From a virus: a DNA stretch of 64,000 bases. The notes under the pieces were generated by a model. It had not been told where the DNA came from. It saw only the letters and a list, made by a program, of their open reading frames with translations, and did no database searches. The DNA is taken from positions 1 through 64,000 of IMG/VR virus record IMGVR_UViG_3300023257_000007; one strand, given 5' to 3'. This document shows, piece by piece, positions 9,220 through 18,462 of this stretch. The first letter of the stretch is position 1, and every line of letters begins with the position of its first letter. A program made the translations under genes and the position numbers.

Positions 9220-10003
9220 ACCAACTAACTTGAGATTCACCTTTAATTTTCTCTTCAACCTTCGTTACCAATTCTTTCCCTTCAGAAATCATGTCGGCTG
9301 CGTTATATTGAAAATTACCTGGCATTGGCATATTAAATCTACCAACTACTTCACCCTGTCTAACTTTTGACAAACCTATAACATAATCTTTAAACATATA
9401 AAGATCAAATAATTCTTCTTGTTGGACTCTCAAATAAACTTCTAACATTAAATCAACTGGATATCCACCTTCATCAACATTCGTAAGAATCTTAAGTTGT
9501 TTATTAAAATGATTAAATGAGAACATTAACGTAGGTTTATTCATTTTATTAAGTTCATCAGAAAAAGCTGAAATAACAGAACGATAAACACCTAAATCAC
9601 CAACAGTTGTAACAAAAGATGTTAAAAATGGTTGGTTAGTCACACCAAGATTAATTGAAAGATGTGGTGCTTGAATTCCTAATCTAAATAAACTTGGATC
9701 ATCTATTTTAACTATTCTAGTTATATTTTCTACTTCTTCAGGTAAAATAAAATATTTATGTGCAGTGTAACAATCATGTGATAAACACTCATGAGGTAAC
9801 CAGTAATAAGATTTTTGAACTGCAAATTGATAATTTTTATAAAACCATTCTAATGCATGTTCTTTAATTATTCTTTTTATTTCTCTATCTGGTAAAATTT
9901 TAGGAAATAATCCAGAAATAGTTAATTCTTGATTAACAATATCAACTAATTGCTCTAATGTTATTTGGCCATCATAATTTTGTCCACCTGCTGTATTATA
10001 CAT
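9203..10003 (-). CDS. Putative phage structural (neck/connector-type) protein
   Basis: 266 residues with a composition typical of virion proteins: a helical N-terminus (ITLEQLVDIVNQEL, DREIKRIIKEHALEWFYKNYQ), a strand-rich centre, and a C-terminal helix NAADMISEGKELVTKVEEKIKG. It has no enzyme motif or membrane segment. The length is close to T4 neck proteins gp14 and gp15, but I cannot show homology. It is expressed from its own promoter-like element and lies between two mobile endonuclease genes. Confidence 0.5.
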   Translation of the reverse strand: MYNTAGGQNYDGQITLEQLVDIVNQELTISGLFPKILPDREIKRIIKEHALEWFYKNYQFAVQKSYYWLPHECLSHDCYTAHKYFILPEEVENITRIVKIDDPSLFRLGIQAPHLSINLGVTNQPFLTSFVTTVGDLGVYRSVISAFSDELNKMNKPTLMFSFNHFNKQLKILTNVDEGGYPVDLMLEVYLRVQQEELFDLYMFKDYVIGLSKVRQGEVVGRFNMPMPGNFQYNAADMISEGKELVTKVEEKIKGESQVSWFIMSR

Positions 10004-10027
10004 ATTTACATATTTATTTTCTATTAT

Positions 10028-10037
10028 TATATATTAA
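10028..10037 (-). promoter_or_regulatory. TTAATATATA promoter-like element (minus strand)
   Basis: An exact copy on the minus strand, 24 bases before the ATG of the structural gene ending at 10003. It is paired with a divergent copy at 10079. Confidence 0.45.
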
Positions 10038-10078
10038 AAAAAATTTTTCTTAATTCTGGTGTTTTTAAACCTAACCTT

Positions 10079-10088
10079 TTAATATATA
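10079..10088 (+). promoter_or_regulatory. TTAATATATA promoter-like element (plus strand)
   Basis: An exact copy followed by AA, 16 bases before the ATG of endonuclease copy 2. With the copy at 10028 it forms a compact divergent promoter region. Confidence 0.45.
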
Positions 10089-10104
10089 AAGATAAATTAA
10101 ATAT

Positions 10105-11751
10105 ATGTTATTAACAAAGAATATTAAAATTAAAATAAATAATAGGTATATAAAATATTATCAAAATCTTGGATATCAGGTAAAAGGCGGTCAAGAATGT
10201 GAAATAAAAATAGAAGATTTATCAAAAAAAAGCCACGCTTTTGTTGATGTTAAATGTGATATATGTCAAGAAGAAAAAACAATTAAATATTATAATTATA
10301 CTGAAAATATACTAAATCAGGGTTTTTACACTTGTAAAAAATGTAAACATCATAAGACAAAAATCACAAATCTAGAGAAATATGGTGTAGAATGTACATT
10401 ACAATCTGATGATGTTTTAGAAAAGATAAAAAATAAAAACATAGAAAAATTTGGCACAGACCATTATTCAAAAACAAATGAATTTAAAGAAAAAATAAAA
10501 GAGACAAATCTAGAAAAATATGGTGTTGAAAGTAATATGCAATCAATCGAATTTAAGGAAAAATCTATATTATTTAATCTGAAAAGTTACGGTGTTGATC
10601 ATTATTCAAAGACTAATGAATTTAAAGAAAAAGTAAAAAAAACAAATTTAGAAAAATATGGTGTTGATCATTATTCAAAAACTGATGAATTCAAGGAGAA
10701 GTTGTCTAAAAACCATTTTTTAAAACTTAAAAAAGAAAACAACAATCTTAAAGAGATAAATGGTGATGAATATGTGATATATTGTGATAAATGTGATAAA
10801 GATTATACTATTCATAAATGGTTATATAAAAATAGAAAAAAGAAATATAAAACTAATACTTGTTTATATTGTAATCCTATAAATTCTTCTAAATCTGGAA
10901 TGGAATTAAAATTATTAGAATTTATAAAAGATAATTATAATGAAAAAATTGTTTATGGTAATAGAAAAATTATACCACCTAAAGAATTAGATATTTATTT
11001 ACCAAATTTAAAATTGGCATTTGAGTTTAATGGTGTATATTGGCACAACGAATTAAACAAACATAACAAATATCATTTAGAAAAAACAGAAAAATGTCTA
11101 GAAAAAGGAATACAATTAATTCATGTTTTTGAAGATGATTGGATTTATAAACAAGATATAGTAAAATCTAGAATTTTGAATTTAATTGGAAAATCTAAAA
11201 AAATATTTGCTCGAAAATGTGAAATTAAATTAGTCAATGATAATAAAGTTATTAGAAATTTTCTAGATGAAAATCATTTACAAGGGTTTGTAGGGAGCAA
11301 AATAAAATTGGGTTTGTATTATAATGATGAATTAGTAAGTTTAATGACTTTTGGAAATTTGAGAAAACCTTTAAATCAGTCAAAAAAGGATGGGTCATTT
11401 GAATTATTAAGATTTTGTAATAAATTGAGCATTTATGTTATTGGTGGTGCTTCAAAATTATTTAATTATTTCTTAAAAAACTATGAAATTTGTGAAATAA
11501 TAAGTTATGCGGATAGAAGTTGGAGTAATGGAAATTTATATGAAAAACTTGGTTTTGAATTTATACATAAAACACAACCTAACTATTATTATATAATAGG
11601 CAATCTTAGAAAACATAGATTTAATTTCAGGAAAGATAAATTAATTAAAGAAGGTTTTGATTCAAATAAAACCGAACATGAAATAATGTTAGAAAGGGAA
11701 ATATATCGAATATATGATAGCGGTAGTTTAAAATATAGTTATTTAATATAA
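10105..11751 (+). CDS. Free-standing homing-type endonuclease, copy 2
   Basis: 548 residues, same architecture as the gene at 7642. Zinc pair CDIC/CKKC; six regular repeats of the type LEKYGVDHYSKTxEFKEK between about 90 and 205; nuclease core KELDIYLPNLKLAFEFNGVYWHN plus LIHVFEDDW; conserved C-terminal module (IFARKCEI, NHLQGFVGSK, SLMTFG, LLRFCNKLS, GGASKLF, YADRSWSNG, RIYDSG). The near-identical repeats are recent at DNA level and likely vary in number between strains. The 3' end overlaps the convergent LRR gene by nine bases. Confidence 0.87.
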   Translation: MLLTKNIKIKINNRYIKYYQNLGYQVKGGQECEIKIEDLSKKSHAFVDVKCDICQEEKTIKYYNYTENILNQGFYTCKKCKHHKTKITNLEKYGVECTLQSDDVLEKIKNKNIEKFGTDHYSKTNEFKEKIKETNLEKYGVESNMQSIEFKEKSILFNLKSYGVDHYSKTNEFKEKVKKTNLEKYGVDHYSKTDEFKEKLSKNHFLKLKKENNNLKEINGDEYVIYCDKCDKDYTIHKWLYKNRKKKYKTNTCLYCNPINSSKSGMELKLLEFIKDNYNEKIVYGNRKIIPPKELDIYLPNLKLAFEFNGVYWHNELNKHNKYHLEKTEKCLEKGIQLIHVFEDDWIYKQDIVKSRILNLIGKSKKIFARKCEIKLVNDNKVIRNFLDENHLQGFVGSKIKLGLYYNDELVSLMTFGNLRKPLNQSKKDGSFELLRFCNKLSIYVIGGASKLFNYFLKNYEICEIISYADRSWSNGNLYEKLGFEFIHKTQPNYYYIIGNLRKHRFNFRKDKLIKEGFDSNKTEHEIMLEREIYRIYDSGSLKYSYLI

Positions 11752-12345
11752 TCCCATTTTTTTTGCATTGTGAAGGTCTGGATTTTCTTTCCAAAACCAT
11801 TCCCAATATTTTTCTAAATTATCATAAGGTAATTGGTTATTTTCACAAAAAAACTCTTTTAATCCTTTTGGTAATTCAGGTAATTCAGTTAATTGGTTAT
11901 TATAACAATTTAATACTTCTAACCCTTTTGGTAATTCAGGTAATTCAGTTAATTTGTTATTACCACAATATAAATATTTTAATCCTTTAGGTAATTCAGG
12001 TAATTTAGTTAATTGGTTATTATAACAATATAAATATTTTAACCCTTTTGGTAATTTAGGTAATTCAGTTAATTGGTTATTATAACAATATAAATATTCT
12101 AACCCTTTTGGTAATTCAGGCAATTCAGTTAATTGGTTATAACGACAAAATAAATATTTTAATCCTTTTGGTAATTCAGGCAATTCAGTTAATTGGTTAT
12201 AACAACAAAATAATTTTTCTAATCCTTCTGGTAATTCAGGTAATTCTGTTAAATTTAATCTAGCTAAATCTAATGTTTTGCCATCATCACTTAAATGGTC
12301 TTTAATTAATTGGTTTTCTGAATATGTTTTTAAATATCTCATCAT
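11743..12345 (-). CDS. Leucine-rich repeat protein with capsid-targeting-like leader
   Basis: 200 residues: leader MMRYLKTYSEN, then DDGKTLDLARLNLT, then seven 20-residue LRRs of the form LPELPKGLKYLYCxNNQLTE, and a capping tail ending NAKKMGLY. The repeat is the short LPxLPxxLxxLxxxxNxL type seen in YopM/IpaH effectors and in Bacteroidetes surface proteins. There is no signal peptide, so it should be cytoplasmic or in the virion. The tail KKMGLY matches C-termini of three other leader-bearing proteins here. LRRs bind proteins, so an injected host-interaction factor is plausible, but untested. Confidence 0.85.
   Translation of the reverse strand: MMRYLKTYSENQLIKDHLSDDGKTLDLARLNLTELPELPEGLEKLFCCYNQLTELPELPKGLKYLFCRYNQLTELPELPKGLEYLYCYNNQLTELPKLPKGLKYLYCYNNQLTKLPELPKGLKYLYCGNNKLTELPELPKGLEVLNCYNNQLTELPELPKGLKEFFCENNQLPYDNLEKYWEWFWKENPDLHNAKKMGLY
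11821..12240. repeat. Seven tandem 60-bp repeats encoding the LRRs
   Basis: Near-identical 60-bp units in exact register, each encoding one 20-residue LRR. Similarity at third positions means recent expansion or homogenisation; copy number may vary and may be misassembled from short reads. Confidence 0.9.
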
Positions 12346-12385
12346 AATTTATTATTTTACTTTTAATCGGTCAAAGATAAAATTA

Positions 12386-12395
12386 TATATATTAA
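12386..12395 (-). promoter_or_regulatory. TTAATATATA promoter-like element (minus strand)
   Basis: An exact copy on the minus strand 40 bases before the LRR gene start. The 93-base gap between 12345 and 12439 holds nothing else recognised. Confidence 0.45.
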
Positions 12396-12438
12396 ATAAT
12401 GACTCTTCGTTCTTTACTTGACGACCATTCAATAATAT

Positions 12439-12801
12439 TCAATCTTTATTTTTCTCCCAAACATACCTACTTTTCTTAGAATCATTTAAACCACTGAATT
12501 GTATTTCATCCCCAATTACTTCTACATCAAAAGTAACTAAATTAGTTTCTTTTTTTCTCTCTACAAATTTTTGCAATTCTTCATATTCAATCCCACTTTC
12601 TTCTAAGAATTTATCTATTTTTGTTTTTATTCTTGTAACTTTTGGGTCATCTTTATAATTTCTTAACCAAGTCATCATTTTATCTATTAAACCACCAAAT
12701 TCACCAGAACCTTTTCTATATTCTCCAAATCTTTGAATTTCAGGTTCTTTTTCATCCAACATTTCTTCTGTTAAAAAATTTTTAAATTTTTTTAATTCCA
12801 T
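12439..12801 (-). CDS. Leader-bearing small protein, unknown
   Basis: 120 residues starting MELKKFKNFLTEE, a capsid-targeting-like leader ending in L-T-E, which fits a T4-type prohead protease site. The rest is charged and helical with a short strand region at the end (LVTFDVEVIGDEIQFSG). No known domain. Its start overlaps the end of the metalloprotease gene upstream, and the three genes down to here look like one operon read from 14664. Confidence 0.75.
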   Translation of the reverse strand: MELKKFKNFLTEEMLDEKEPEIQRFGEYRKGSGEFGGLIDKMMTWLRNYKDDPKVTRIKTKIDKFLEESGIEYEELQKFVERKKETNLVTFDVEVIGDEIQFSGLNDSKKSRYVWEKNKD

Positions 12802-13760
12802 TTTGCTTTTGGTAAATGTTTTTTAGCATAGTTTGACCATACTCTTAATAATTTTTCTCTATCTTTTTCTATGACCATATTTCTATCAACTAAACTATCT
12901 AAATTTTCACCAAACACATCATTTAAAGTTCTTTTAGACCATTTAGCTTTTTTATACATACCTCTAACTAAAGAAGGTATTTCATCTTTTAAAAGATAAT
13001 ATAAATAAAATCTTTCAGGGTCATCATATATTTTCTGTCTCAATTCTAAACTCGTACCATGTACTTTACCTTTCAATCTATTAACACCATCTTGTGTTAA
13101 ATGTTCAGATTCATGTCTAACAACATCATGTAATTCAGATATCATATCTTGATATATTTTAGGTTCATCTTCTGGATTTATAATAATAGTAACATGTATT
13201 AAACCATCATTATAATAATCATCAACATTAACTATTTCTTCATTAATACAATATGCATCAATTATAAAACCTTTACTTTTAAAAAATGTAACATCACTTT
13301 CATCAAAATTAACATCACCATTAACATTTCTTTTTATATCTAATAAAACAGAAACCTTTTTCATTGTACCCGTATAATCACCAAGTTTAAATTGATTAAA
13401 ATCCTCTTCATCTTCACCATCATAATCTTCTTTAGATTCTTTAATTTCTGATAATATATCATCAACTAAAATACCAACCATTTTATCATATTTACCTTCA
13501 TTTAAAAAATTATTAAACCTATATAATTTATTTTCATTATTTTTAGAATATAATGTTTTCAAAATATCTCCTAATCTTTCTTTTCCTTCCGCCATATCAT
13601 CTGCAAAATCACAATCTTGATATTTATCATTATAAAAATATTTTAAAATAAAAGGTCTAGCTTTATCCTCATATGGTTCAATAAAACCGTATAATTTTGG
13701 ATTTTCAGTAACTCTCAATTCCAATTTATCTTTACCTATATATCTTTCTTCAATATTCAT
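12792..13760 (-). CDS. Putative zinc metalloprotease (HExxH) with internal leader motif
   Basis: 322 residues. A HESEH motif at 216-220 inside a helix (ISELHDVVRHESEHLTQDG) is the zincin signature with both His ligands and the catalytic Glu. An internal segment YRFNNFLNEGK at about 80-90 looks like the capsid-targeting leader, with an L-N-E site, so residues 1-88 may be a propeptide removed in the capsid. An acidic stretch follows (110-122). The target protein is unknown. A peptidase packaged in the head could act on scaffold, on internal proteins or in the host after injection. Confidence 0.7.
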   Translation of the reverse strand: MNIEERYIGKDKLELRVTENPKLYGFIEPYEDKARPFILKYFYNDKYQDCDFADDMAEGKERLGDILKTLYSKNNENKLYRFNNFLNEGKYDKMVGILVDDILSEIKESKEDYDGEDEEDFNQFKLGDYTGTMKKVSVLLDIKRNVNGDVNFDESDVTFFKSKGFIIDAYCINEEIVNVDDYYNDGLIHVTIIINPEDEPKIYQDMISELHDVVRHESEHLTQDGVNRLKGKVHGTSLELRQKIYDDPERFYLYYLLKDEIPSLVRGMYKKAKWSKRTLNDVFGENLDSLVDRNMVIEKDREKLLRVWSNYAKKHLPKAKWN

Positions 13761-13761
13761 A

Positions 13762-14664
13762 CTAAAACATTACTCTATCATCGGCTACATCACCAACACT
13801 ATTCCATTCAATTTCATCAACAACTCTTTTGTAATCATACTCATTAATAGGAATTTCTATATTAGTATTTGCAAGTTGTATTTTATTTCTATATATATGT
13901 AATTGTTGACCGTTTATTTCAATTACAATCATATCTTCATTTTTTGGCATCCATGTTCTTAATTTTGAATCCTTTATATTTGTTAAAGTATTAAGTAAAT
14001 ATTCTTCTTTATTATTCTTAAAATGTTTTTTATCTGAATATTTAAGAAATAATCCAACTAAATATGGAATACCTTCAACCATTAACCAACCACCAACTAT
14101 TCCAATACCTGAAGCAATTAATCCAGTACTCATAGGATCAAGAAATTCTTTTACTAAATATTTTTTTTCTACATATTTAGTTAATTCTGGTGCAAAATCT
14201 TGAGATTCTTGTTTATAATTCAACCATAATTTTACATATTTAGGTATATCTGTTTCCAATTTAGGACCTTTTTTATGCTCATTATCAAATAGAGTAATTA
14301 TTTTGAATAAATTAGCTTGCCATTCACCTTCTTCCTTCTTATATTGATATTCAGTATCAAATGCATCATTTTCAACATAATCCCCATAATGTCCTACTTG
14401 AAACTCATTTAAGAAGTAATCAAATCTTAATAAACGGTTTTCATTTTTACTACCGTGATGTGATTCCATTTTATTTTTAAATATATTCATAGCTGTTCCA
14501 TAAATTTTTTCATTTTTATCTTTACCTTTATCAGATTTAGGACTTTTTGATGGTGTACCATATTGTTTCTCTGCTAATTTTTTAGCAGATTTCCATTCTC
14601 TCTCTGCAATTTCAACTGAAACATTATATTTCTTTGCAAATGATTCTACGGCTCCTGTTGGCAT
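13762..14664 (-). CDS. Putative virion protein: phage N-terminal helical domain, leader motif, membrane segment
   Basis: 300 residues in three parts. Residues 1-66 (MPTGAVESFAKKYNVSVEIAEREW...YGTAMNIFKNKM) resemble a small helical domain often found at the N-terminus of phage virion proteins. Residues 78-88 read LLRFDYFLNEF, the leader-type motif with L-N-E. The remainder has a hydrophobic Gly-rich segment (179-207, STGLIASGIGIVGGWLMV). A membrane segment in a packaged protein could serve DNA ejection, but that is a guess. The stop is TAG, one base before the start of the metalloprotease gene. Confidence 0.65.
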   Translation of the reverse strand: MPTGAVESFAKKYNVSVEIAEREWKSAKKLAEKQYGTPSKSPKSDKGKDKNEKIYGTAMNIFKNKMESHHGSKNENRLLRFDYFLNEFQVGHYGDYVENDAFDTEYQYKKEEGEWQANLFKIITLFDNEHKKGPKLETDIPKYVKLWLNYKQESQDFAPELTKYVEKKYLVKEFLDPMSTGLIASGIGIVGGWLMVEGIPYLVGLFLKYSDKKHFKNNKEEYLLNTLTNIKDSKLRTWMPKNEDMIVIEINGQQLHIYRNKIQLANTNIEIPINEYDYKRVVDEIEWNSVGDVADDRVMF

Positions 14665-14686
14665 AATTATTCTATTTATTTAATCA

Positions 14687-14696
14687 TATATATTAA
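14687..14696 (-). promoter_or_regulatory. TTAATATATA promoter-like element inside the end of the upstream gene
   Basis: An exact copy on the minus strand overlapping the stop of endonuclease copy 3, 22 bases before the start of the virion gene at 14664. It would let the three-gene virion operon be read without the endonuclease. Confidence 0.45.
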
Positions 14697-16504
14697 TTCT
14701 TAAAAATGTATTTATAATTACCACTATTATATATTCTATAAATACCTCTTTCTATCATTATTTGATGTTCACTTTTATCTAAATCAAAACCTTCTTTAAC
14801 CAACACGTCTTTTCTATATCCAAACCTATATTTTCTCACACCATCTACTACATAATAATAATTTGGTTTAGAAATATGAGATAATTCAAAACCTAAATTT
14901 TCATATAATTTGCCATTTGAATGTGATCTATCTGCATAACTTATTATTTTTTTAAAAAAATAATTTTTAGTAAAATGTTTAAACAATTTTGAAGCACCAC
15001 CAATAACATTAGTATTTAACTTATTACAAAATCTTATAAGTTCAAATTCACCTTCTACACTAGAAGAATTTTGAGACTTTCTTTTTTTACCAAAAGTCAT
15101 TAAAGAAACTAACTCATTTTCATAATAAAGACCTAGTTTAATACTAGAACCAACAAAACCTTGTAAATGATTATCATCTAGAAATTTTCTTATCAATTTA
15201 TTATCTTCAATAACTTTAATTTCACATTTTCTTGCATAAATTCTATTTGGTGTTTTACCTATTTTGTTTAATATTATGGATTTAACTATGTCTTGTTTAT
15301 ACAACCAATCATCTTCCCAAATATGTGTTAGCTGAACACCTTTTTTAAAACAATTATCTGTTTTATTTAAATGATAATTATTATCTTTATTTAATTCGTT
15401 ATGCCAATACAAACCATTAAATTCAAAAGCTAATTTCAAATTTGGTAAATAAATATCTAATTCTAATGGTTTAATAACATCTCTATCTGATGTTTCAATG
15501 ACACCAGTATAATTTTCTTCAATAAAACTTAATAATTGTATTTCTAATCCTGATGTGTGTTGATTAATTGGGTTGCAAATAGTACACAATTCAGTTTTAC
15601 ATTTAACTCTATTTGAAAACAAGGATGAATTAATAATATAATCATGTCCTTTATCACATAATATTGTATATTCTTTATTATCAAAATCAATATTCAAAAA
15701 ATTTAAATAACTATAATTACTTAAAAGATATTTTTTAGTTCTTTTTCTATTATTCTCTTTAATATTTTTTATAACTTTTTCTGTTTGAAAATAATTTTCA
15801 ACACCATATCTTTCTAAGATTGTAGTTTTTCTTTTTTCTTTTAATTCATTAGAATATGATGGATTTTCAACACCATAATTTTCCATTAATGATTTTATTG
15901 ATTTCTCTCTAATTTCTTCTGATTGTTGAGGATACTCTACACCATACTTTTCTAAATTTGTTTTTTTAATTTTATCTTTTATTTCTTCTGATTCAAACGG
16001 ATTTTCAACACCATATTTTTCTAGATTTGTTTTGGATATTTTATCACGTATCTCTTTATTAGATAGAGAAAATTCAACACCATACTTTTCTAGATTTGTT
16101 TGTTTTTGCTTTCTTTTTACACACTCATTTTGAGTAAAATGTTCGACACCATATTTTTCCAAACTTGTTTTTTTAACTCTATCAACATATTCCTCAGTCT
16201 GTGTATAATATTCACTGCCATATTTTTCAAATGTTGTCTTTTTAACTTTTTCTTGAGCACACTTAGAACTACAAGCATAAAACCCACCATTATTAATATT
16301 TTTAACATATTTTTGATACATTAAATCCTTTTCATTATTACAAAAATCACATTTTACTTTTATTTTTACATGACTACCATCAGATAAATATTTAGGATGT
16401 ATATTTAAAATATCTCCCAATTGTACATCTTTCGAATATTCTTCTTTTAGTTTACTTAAATTTCTTTTTGTTACTTTAATTAATGTTTTTTCTGTTAAAA
16501 TCAT
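14693..16504 (-). CDS. Free-standing homing-type endonuclease, copy 3 (longest)
   Basis: 603 residues, the longest of the four copies. Zinc pair CDFC/CSSKC; eight or nine repeats of the type LEKYGVENPFESEEIKDKIKKTN; nuclease core LELDIYLPNLKLAFEFNGLYWHN and LTHIWEDDW; C-terminal module as in the other copies (IYARKCEI, NHLQGFVGSS, SLMTFGKKRK, LIRFCNKLN, GGASKLF, YADRSHSNG, RIYNSG). All key residues look intact, so it is likely active. It lies between the virion operon and the divergent amidoligase gene. Confidence 0.87.
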   Translation of the reverse strand: MILTEKTLIKVTKRNLSKLKEEYSKDVQLGDILNIHPKYLSDGSHVKIKVKCDFCNNEKDLMYQKYVKNINNGGFYACSSKCAQEKVKKTTFEKYGSEYYTQTEEYVDRVKKTSLEKYGVEHFTQNECVKRKQKQTNLEKYGVEFSLSNKEIRDKISKTNLEKYGVENPFESEEIKDKIKKTNLEKYGVEYPQQSEEIREKSIKSLMENYGVENPSYSNELKEKRKTTILERYGVENYFQTEKVIKNIKENNRKRTKKYLLSNYSYLNFLNIDFDNKEYTILCDKGHDYIINSSLFSNRVKCKTELCTICNPINQHTSGLEIQLLSFIEENYTGVIETSDRDVIKPLELDIYLPNLKLAFEFNGLYWHNELNKDNNYHLNKTDNCFKKGVQLTHIWEDDWLYKQDIVKSIILNKIGKTPNRIYARKCEIKVIEDNKLIRKFLDDNHLQGFVGSSIKLGLYYENELVSLMTFGKKRKSQNSSSVEGEFELIRFCNKLNTNVIGGASKLFKHFTKNYFFKKIISYADRSHSNGKLYENLGFELSHISKPNYYYVVDGVRKYRFGYRKDVLVKEGFDLDKSEHQIMIERGIYRIYNSGNYKYIFKN

Positions 16505-16549
16505 AGTTTGAACCTTATTTTTTGTTCGGCTACATAAACCTTTTCCTTA

Positions 16550-16559
16550 TATATATTAA
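16550..16559 (-). promoter_or_regulatory. TTAATATATA promoter-like element (minus strand)
   Basis: An exact copy 45 bases before endonuclease copy 3, divergent to the copy at 16583. Confidence 0.42.
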
Positions 16560-16582
16560 AATACATAATTGGTTTTTTAATA

Positions 16583-16592
16583 TTAATATATA
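16583..16592 (+). promoter_or_regulatory. TTAATATATA promoter-like element (plus strand)
   Basis: An exact copy only six bases before the amidoligase ATG. If it is a -10 element, the transcript would be nearly leaderless. Confidence 0.42.
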
Positions 16593-16598
16593 ATTCAT

Positions 16599-18050
16599 AT
16601 GAAGAAATTTAGTGAAAAATACATTAATGATTGGAACATACTACAAAATGCAATTATTGGTTTTGAATTTGAATTTTATGCTGATAAATCATACTATAAA
16701 TTATTAGAACATTTAAATAATGTTTTAAAACCAGTTAAAGTTAGTGGATTTAAAAGATACCATAGTTCTTTTACACCGACAGACAAACATTGGAAAATAG
16801 AACCGGATCTATCCCTAGGATATGAGGGATGTGAGATCATCACCGGACCATTACCATATGTGAATTCAAAAATATATCTATTAAAAATATTAAAAACAAT
16901 AGAAACATACGGTAAAACAGATGAAAAATGCTCTATTCACATTAATATATCATTTGATAAAGATAAAACAGACAAAACAATAGAACATCTTAATCCGTTA
17001 AAACTCATATTAGAAATTGATGAAGATTTTATTTATAAATGTTTTCCAGATAGAAAAAACAATTTTTATGCTAAATCAATAAAAAAATTAATACCTTTTA
17101 AAAATTATCATTTTGCAGACAGAGCAACAGAATTATTACAAAATAGTTTAGAATTACCAAATACTAAATATTACGGTGTAAACATTCAAAATGTTCAAGA
17201 AGGAAGACTAGAATTTAGATATATTGGTGGTCAAGATTATGAAAAGAAAACAGATGAAATATTACAATTAATGGATTATTTTATATTATTATCTTGGAAA
17301 TGTACAAAAGCTGAATTAGAAGAAGAAGATAGAAATGCTCTAAAAAATTATCTATCAAAAAATATTAATCAATTTAAAAATTATTCTAAATATGAAAATT
17401 TTATAGCTGAATTTCCTTCAATTACATTACAAGTTGATAAAGATTCCGATTTTAATATGGTAAAAACACATTATGATAAAATCTATAACGAACTATATGA
17501 TATAATCACAAATATTTATAATTTAAATGATTGTATTATTAATTATGATACAGAAGAACATAAAATTGAATTAGTTGAAGCTTCAGTAAAATCTATTTTT
17601 GATATTAAAAATATCAATATAATTAATTGTGTTATTGATGGTGGTTCTTTCAATAATGTACATTTTGTAAATTGTGATATAAAGAATGCACATATTCATA
17701 ATTCAACATTAACTCAAACTAATGCATTTAATACTAAAATAGAAACATCAAGAATTGATTATATGAGTGAAGTTAAAAACTGTTACTTATTTAACTCATT
17801 CTTAGATGGTCATATGGATGGTGGTATTTTTAGATCAGGTAAAATTGGAGAATATGGAAACATGGAAAAAAATGTTAAAATTATTACTGATATTAACAAC
17901 TACTTTGGTGTGCAAAGAAATGATATTAATTTTAAAGATAAAATGAGAATGGTGGGTTATGTAGGTAAAAAACACCAAGATAAGAAAAAATTCTTCAATA
18001 ACAACCAATTTCCACACAATAATAAAGAAAGACATACTGATATGTTTTGA
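16599..18050 (+). CDS. Putative amidoligase with C-terminal pentapeptide-like region
   Basis: 483 residues. The first 240 fit the glutamine synthetase/gamma-glutamylcysteine ligase-like amidoligase family: GFEFEF at 21-26 (metal-binding acidic strand), WKIEPDLS and EGCEIITGPLPY (65-87), CSIHINIS (111-118) and GRLEFRYIGG near 205. Such enzymes make amide bonds and have been predicted to modify cell-wall peptides. Residues 330-395 have a five-residue rhythm (INCVIDGGSFNNVHFVNCD) like pentapeptide repeats, an unusual fusion. The start MKKFSEKYIND is leader-like but not convincing. Followed closely by two leader-bearing genes. Confidence 0.75.
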   Translation: MKKFSEKYINDWNILQNAIIGFEFEFYADKSYYKLLEHLNNVLKPVKVSGFKRYHSSFTPTDKHWKIEPDLSLGYEGCEIITGPLPYVNSKIYLLKILKTIETYGKTDEKCSIHINISFDKDKTDKTIEHLNPLKLILEIDEDFIYKCFPDRKNNFYAKSIKKLIPFKNYHFADRATELLQNSLELPNTKYYGVNIQNVQEGRLEFRYIGGQDYEKKTDEILQLMDYFILLSWKCTKAELEEEDRNALKNYLSKNINQFKNYSKYENFIAEFPSITLQVDKDSDFNMVKTHYDKIYNELYDIITNIYNLNDCIINYDTEEHKIELVEASVKSIFDIKNINIINCVIDGGSFNNVHFVNCDIKNAHIHNSTLTQTNAFNTKIETSRIDYMSEVKNCYLFNSFLDGHMDGGIFRSGKIGEYGNMEKNVKIITDINNYFGVQRNDINFKDKMRMVGYVGKKHQDKKKFFNNNQFPHNNKERHTDMF

Positions 18051-18064
18051 AAAACATTATAATT

Positions 18065-18448
18065 ATGAAACATTTGAAAACATTTGAAGGGTTTTTTTCT
18101 GAGACTAAAAATAAGTTTAAAGAACAATTGCAAGATTATAAAACATTATATACAAGTTTCTTTGAAAAGAAACATATGGAATTAACTAGACAACTTTATA
18201 TAAAAACAAACCAATTACTTATTAACAAACCATATTCTATTAATATGAAAATAGACAATAAAGATTATGTGTTACATGTTCATTTAGGTGATGTTTATAT
18301 ATCTACCGGAGATGAAATTAAACGGGAAGATAATCTTGAAATTCGAATGCCTAGTATAAAGAATAATAAACTATTAAAGAAAGTATTAAATTATCTAGAT
18401 AATCTTAACCAAGATTTTATTGAAGGAAAGAAATTAGGCTTATTATAA
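18065..18448 (+). CDS. Leader-bearing protein, unknown (MKHLKTFEGFF...GLL)
   Basis: 127 residues from the ATG at 18065; an earlier TTG would add six residues before the leader. Starts MKHLKTFEGFFSE and ends GKKLGLL, the tail shared with three other leader proteins. The body is charged with a strand-rich centre (YVLHVHLGDVYIS). No known domain. Confidence 0.75.
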   Translation: MKHLKTFEGFFSETKNKFKEQLQDYKTLYTSFFEKKHMELTRQLYIKTNQLLINKPYSINMKIDNKDYVLHVHLGDVYISTGDEIKREDNLEIRMPSIKNNKLLKKVLNYLDNLNQDFIEGKKLGLL

Positions 18449-18462
18449 AATAAATATAAACT

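Noticed and set aside
11821-12240. CRISPR array suggested by regular 60-bp periodicity
   Set aside because: The whole unit repeats without spacers and encodes in-frame LRRs.
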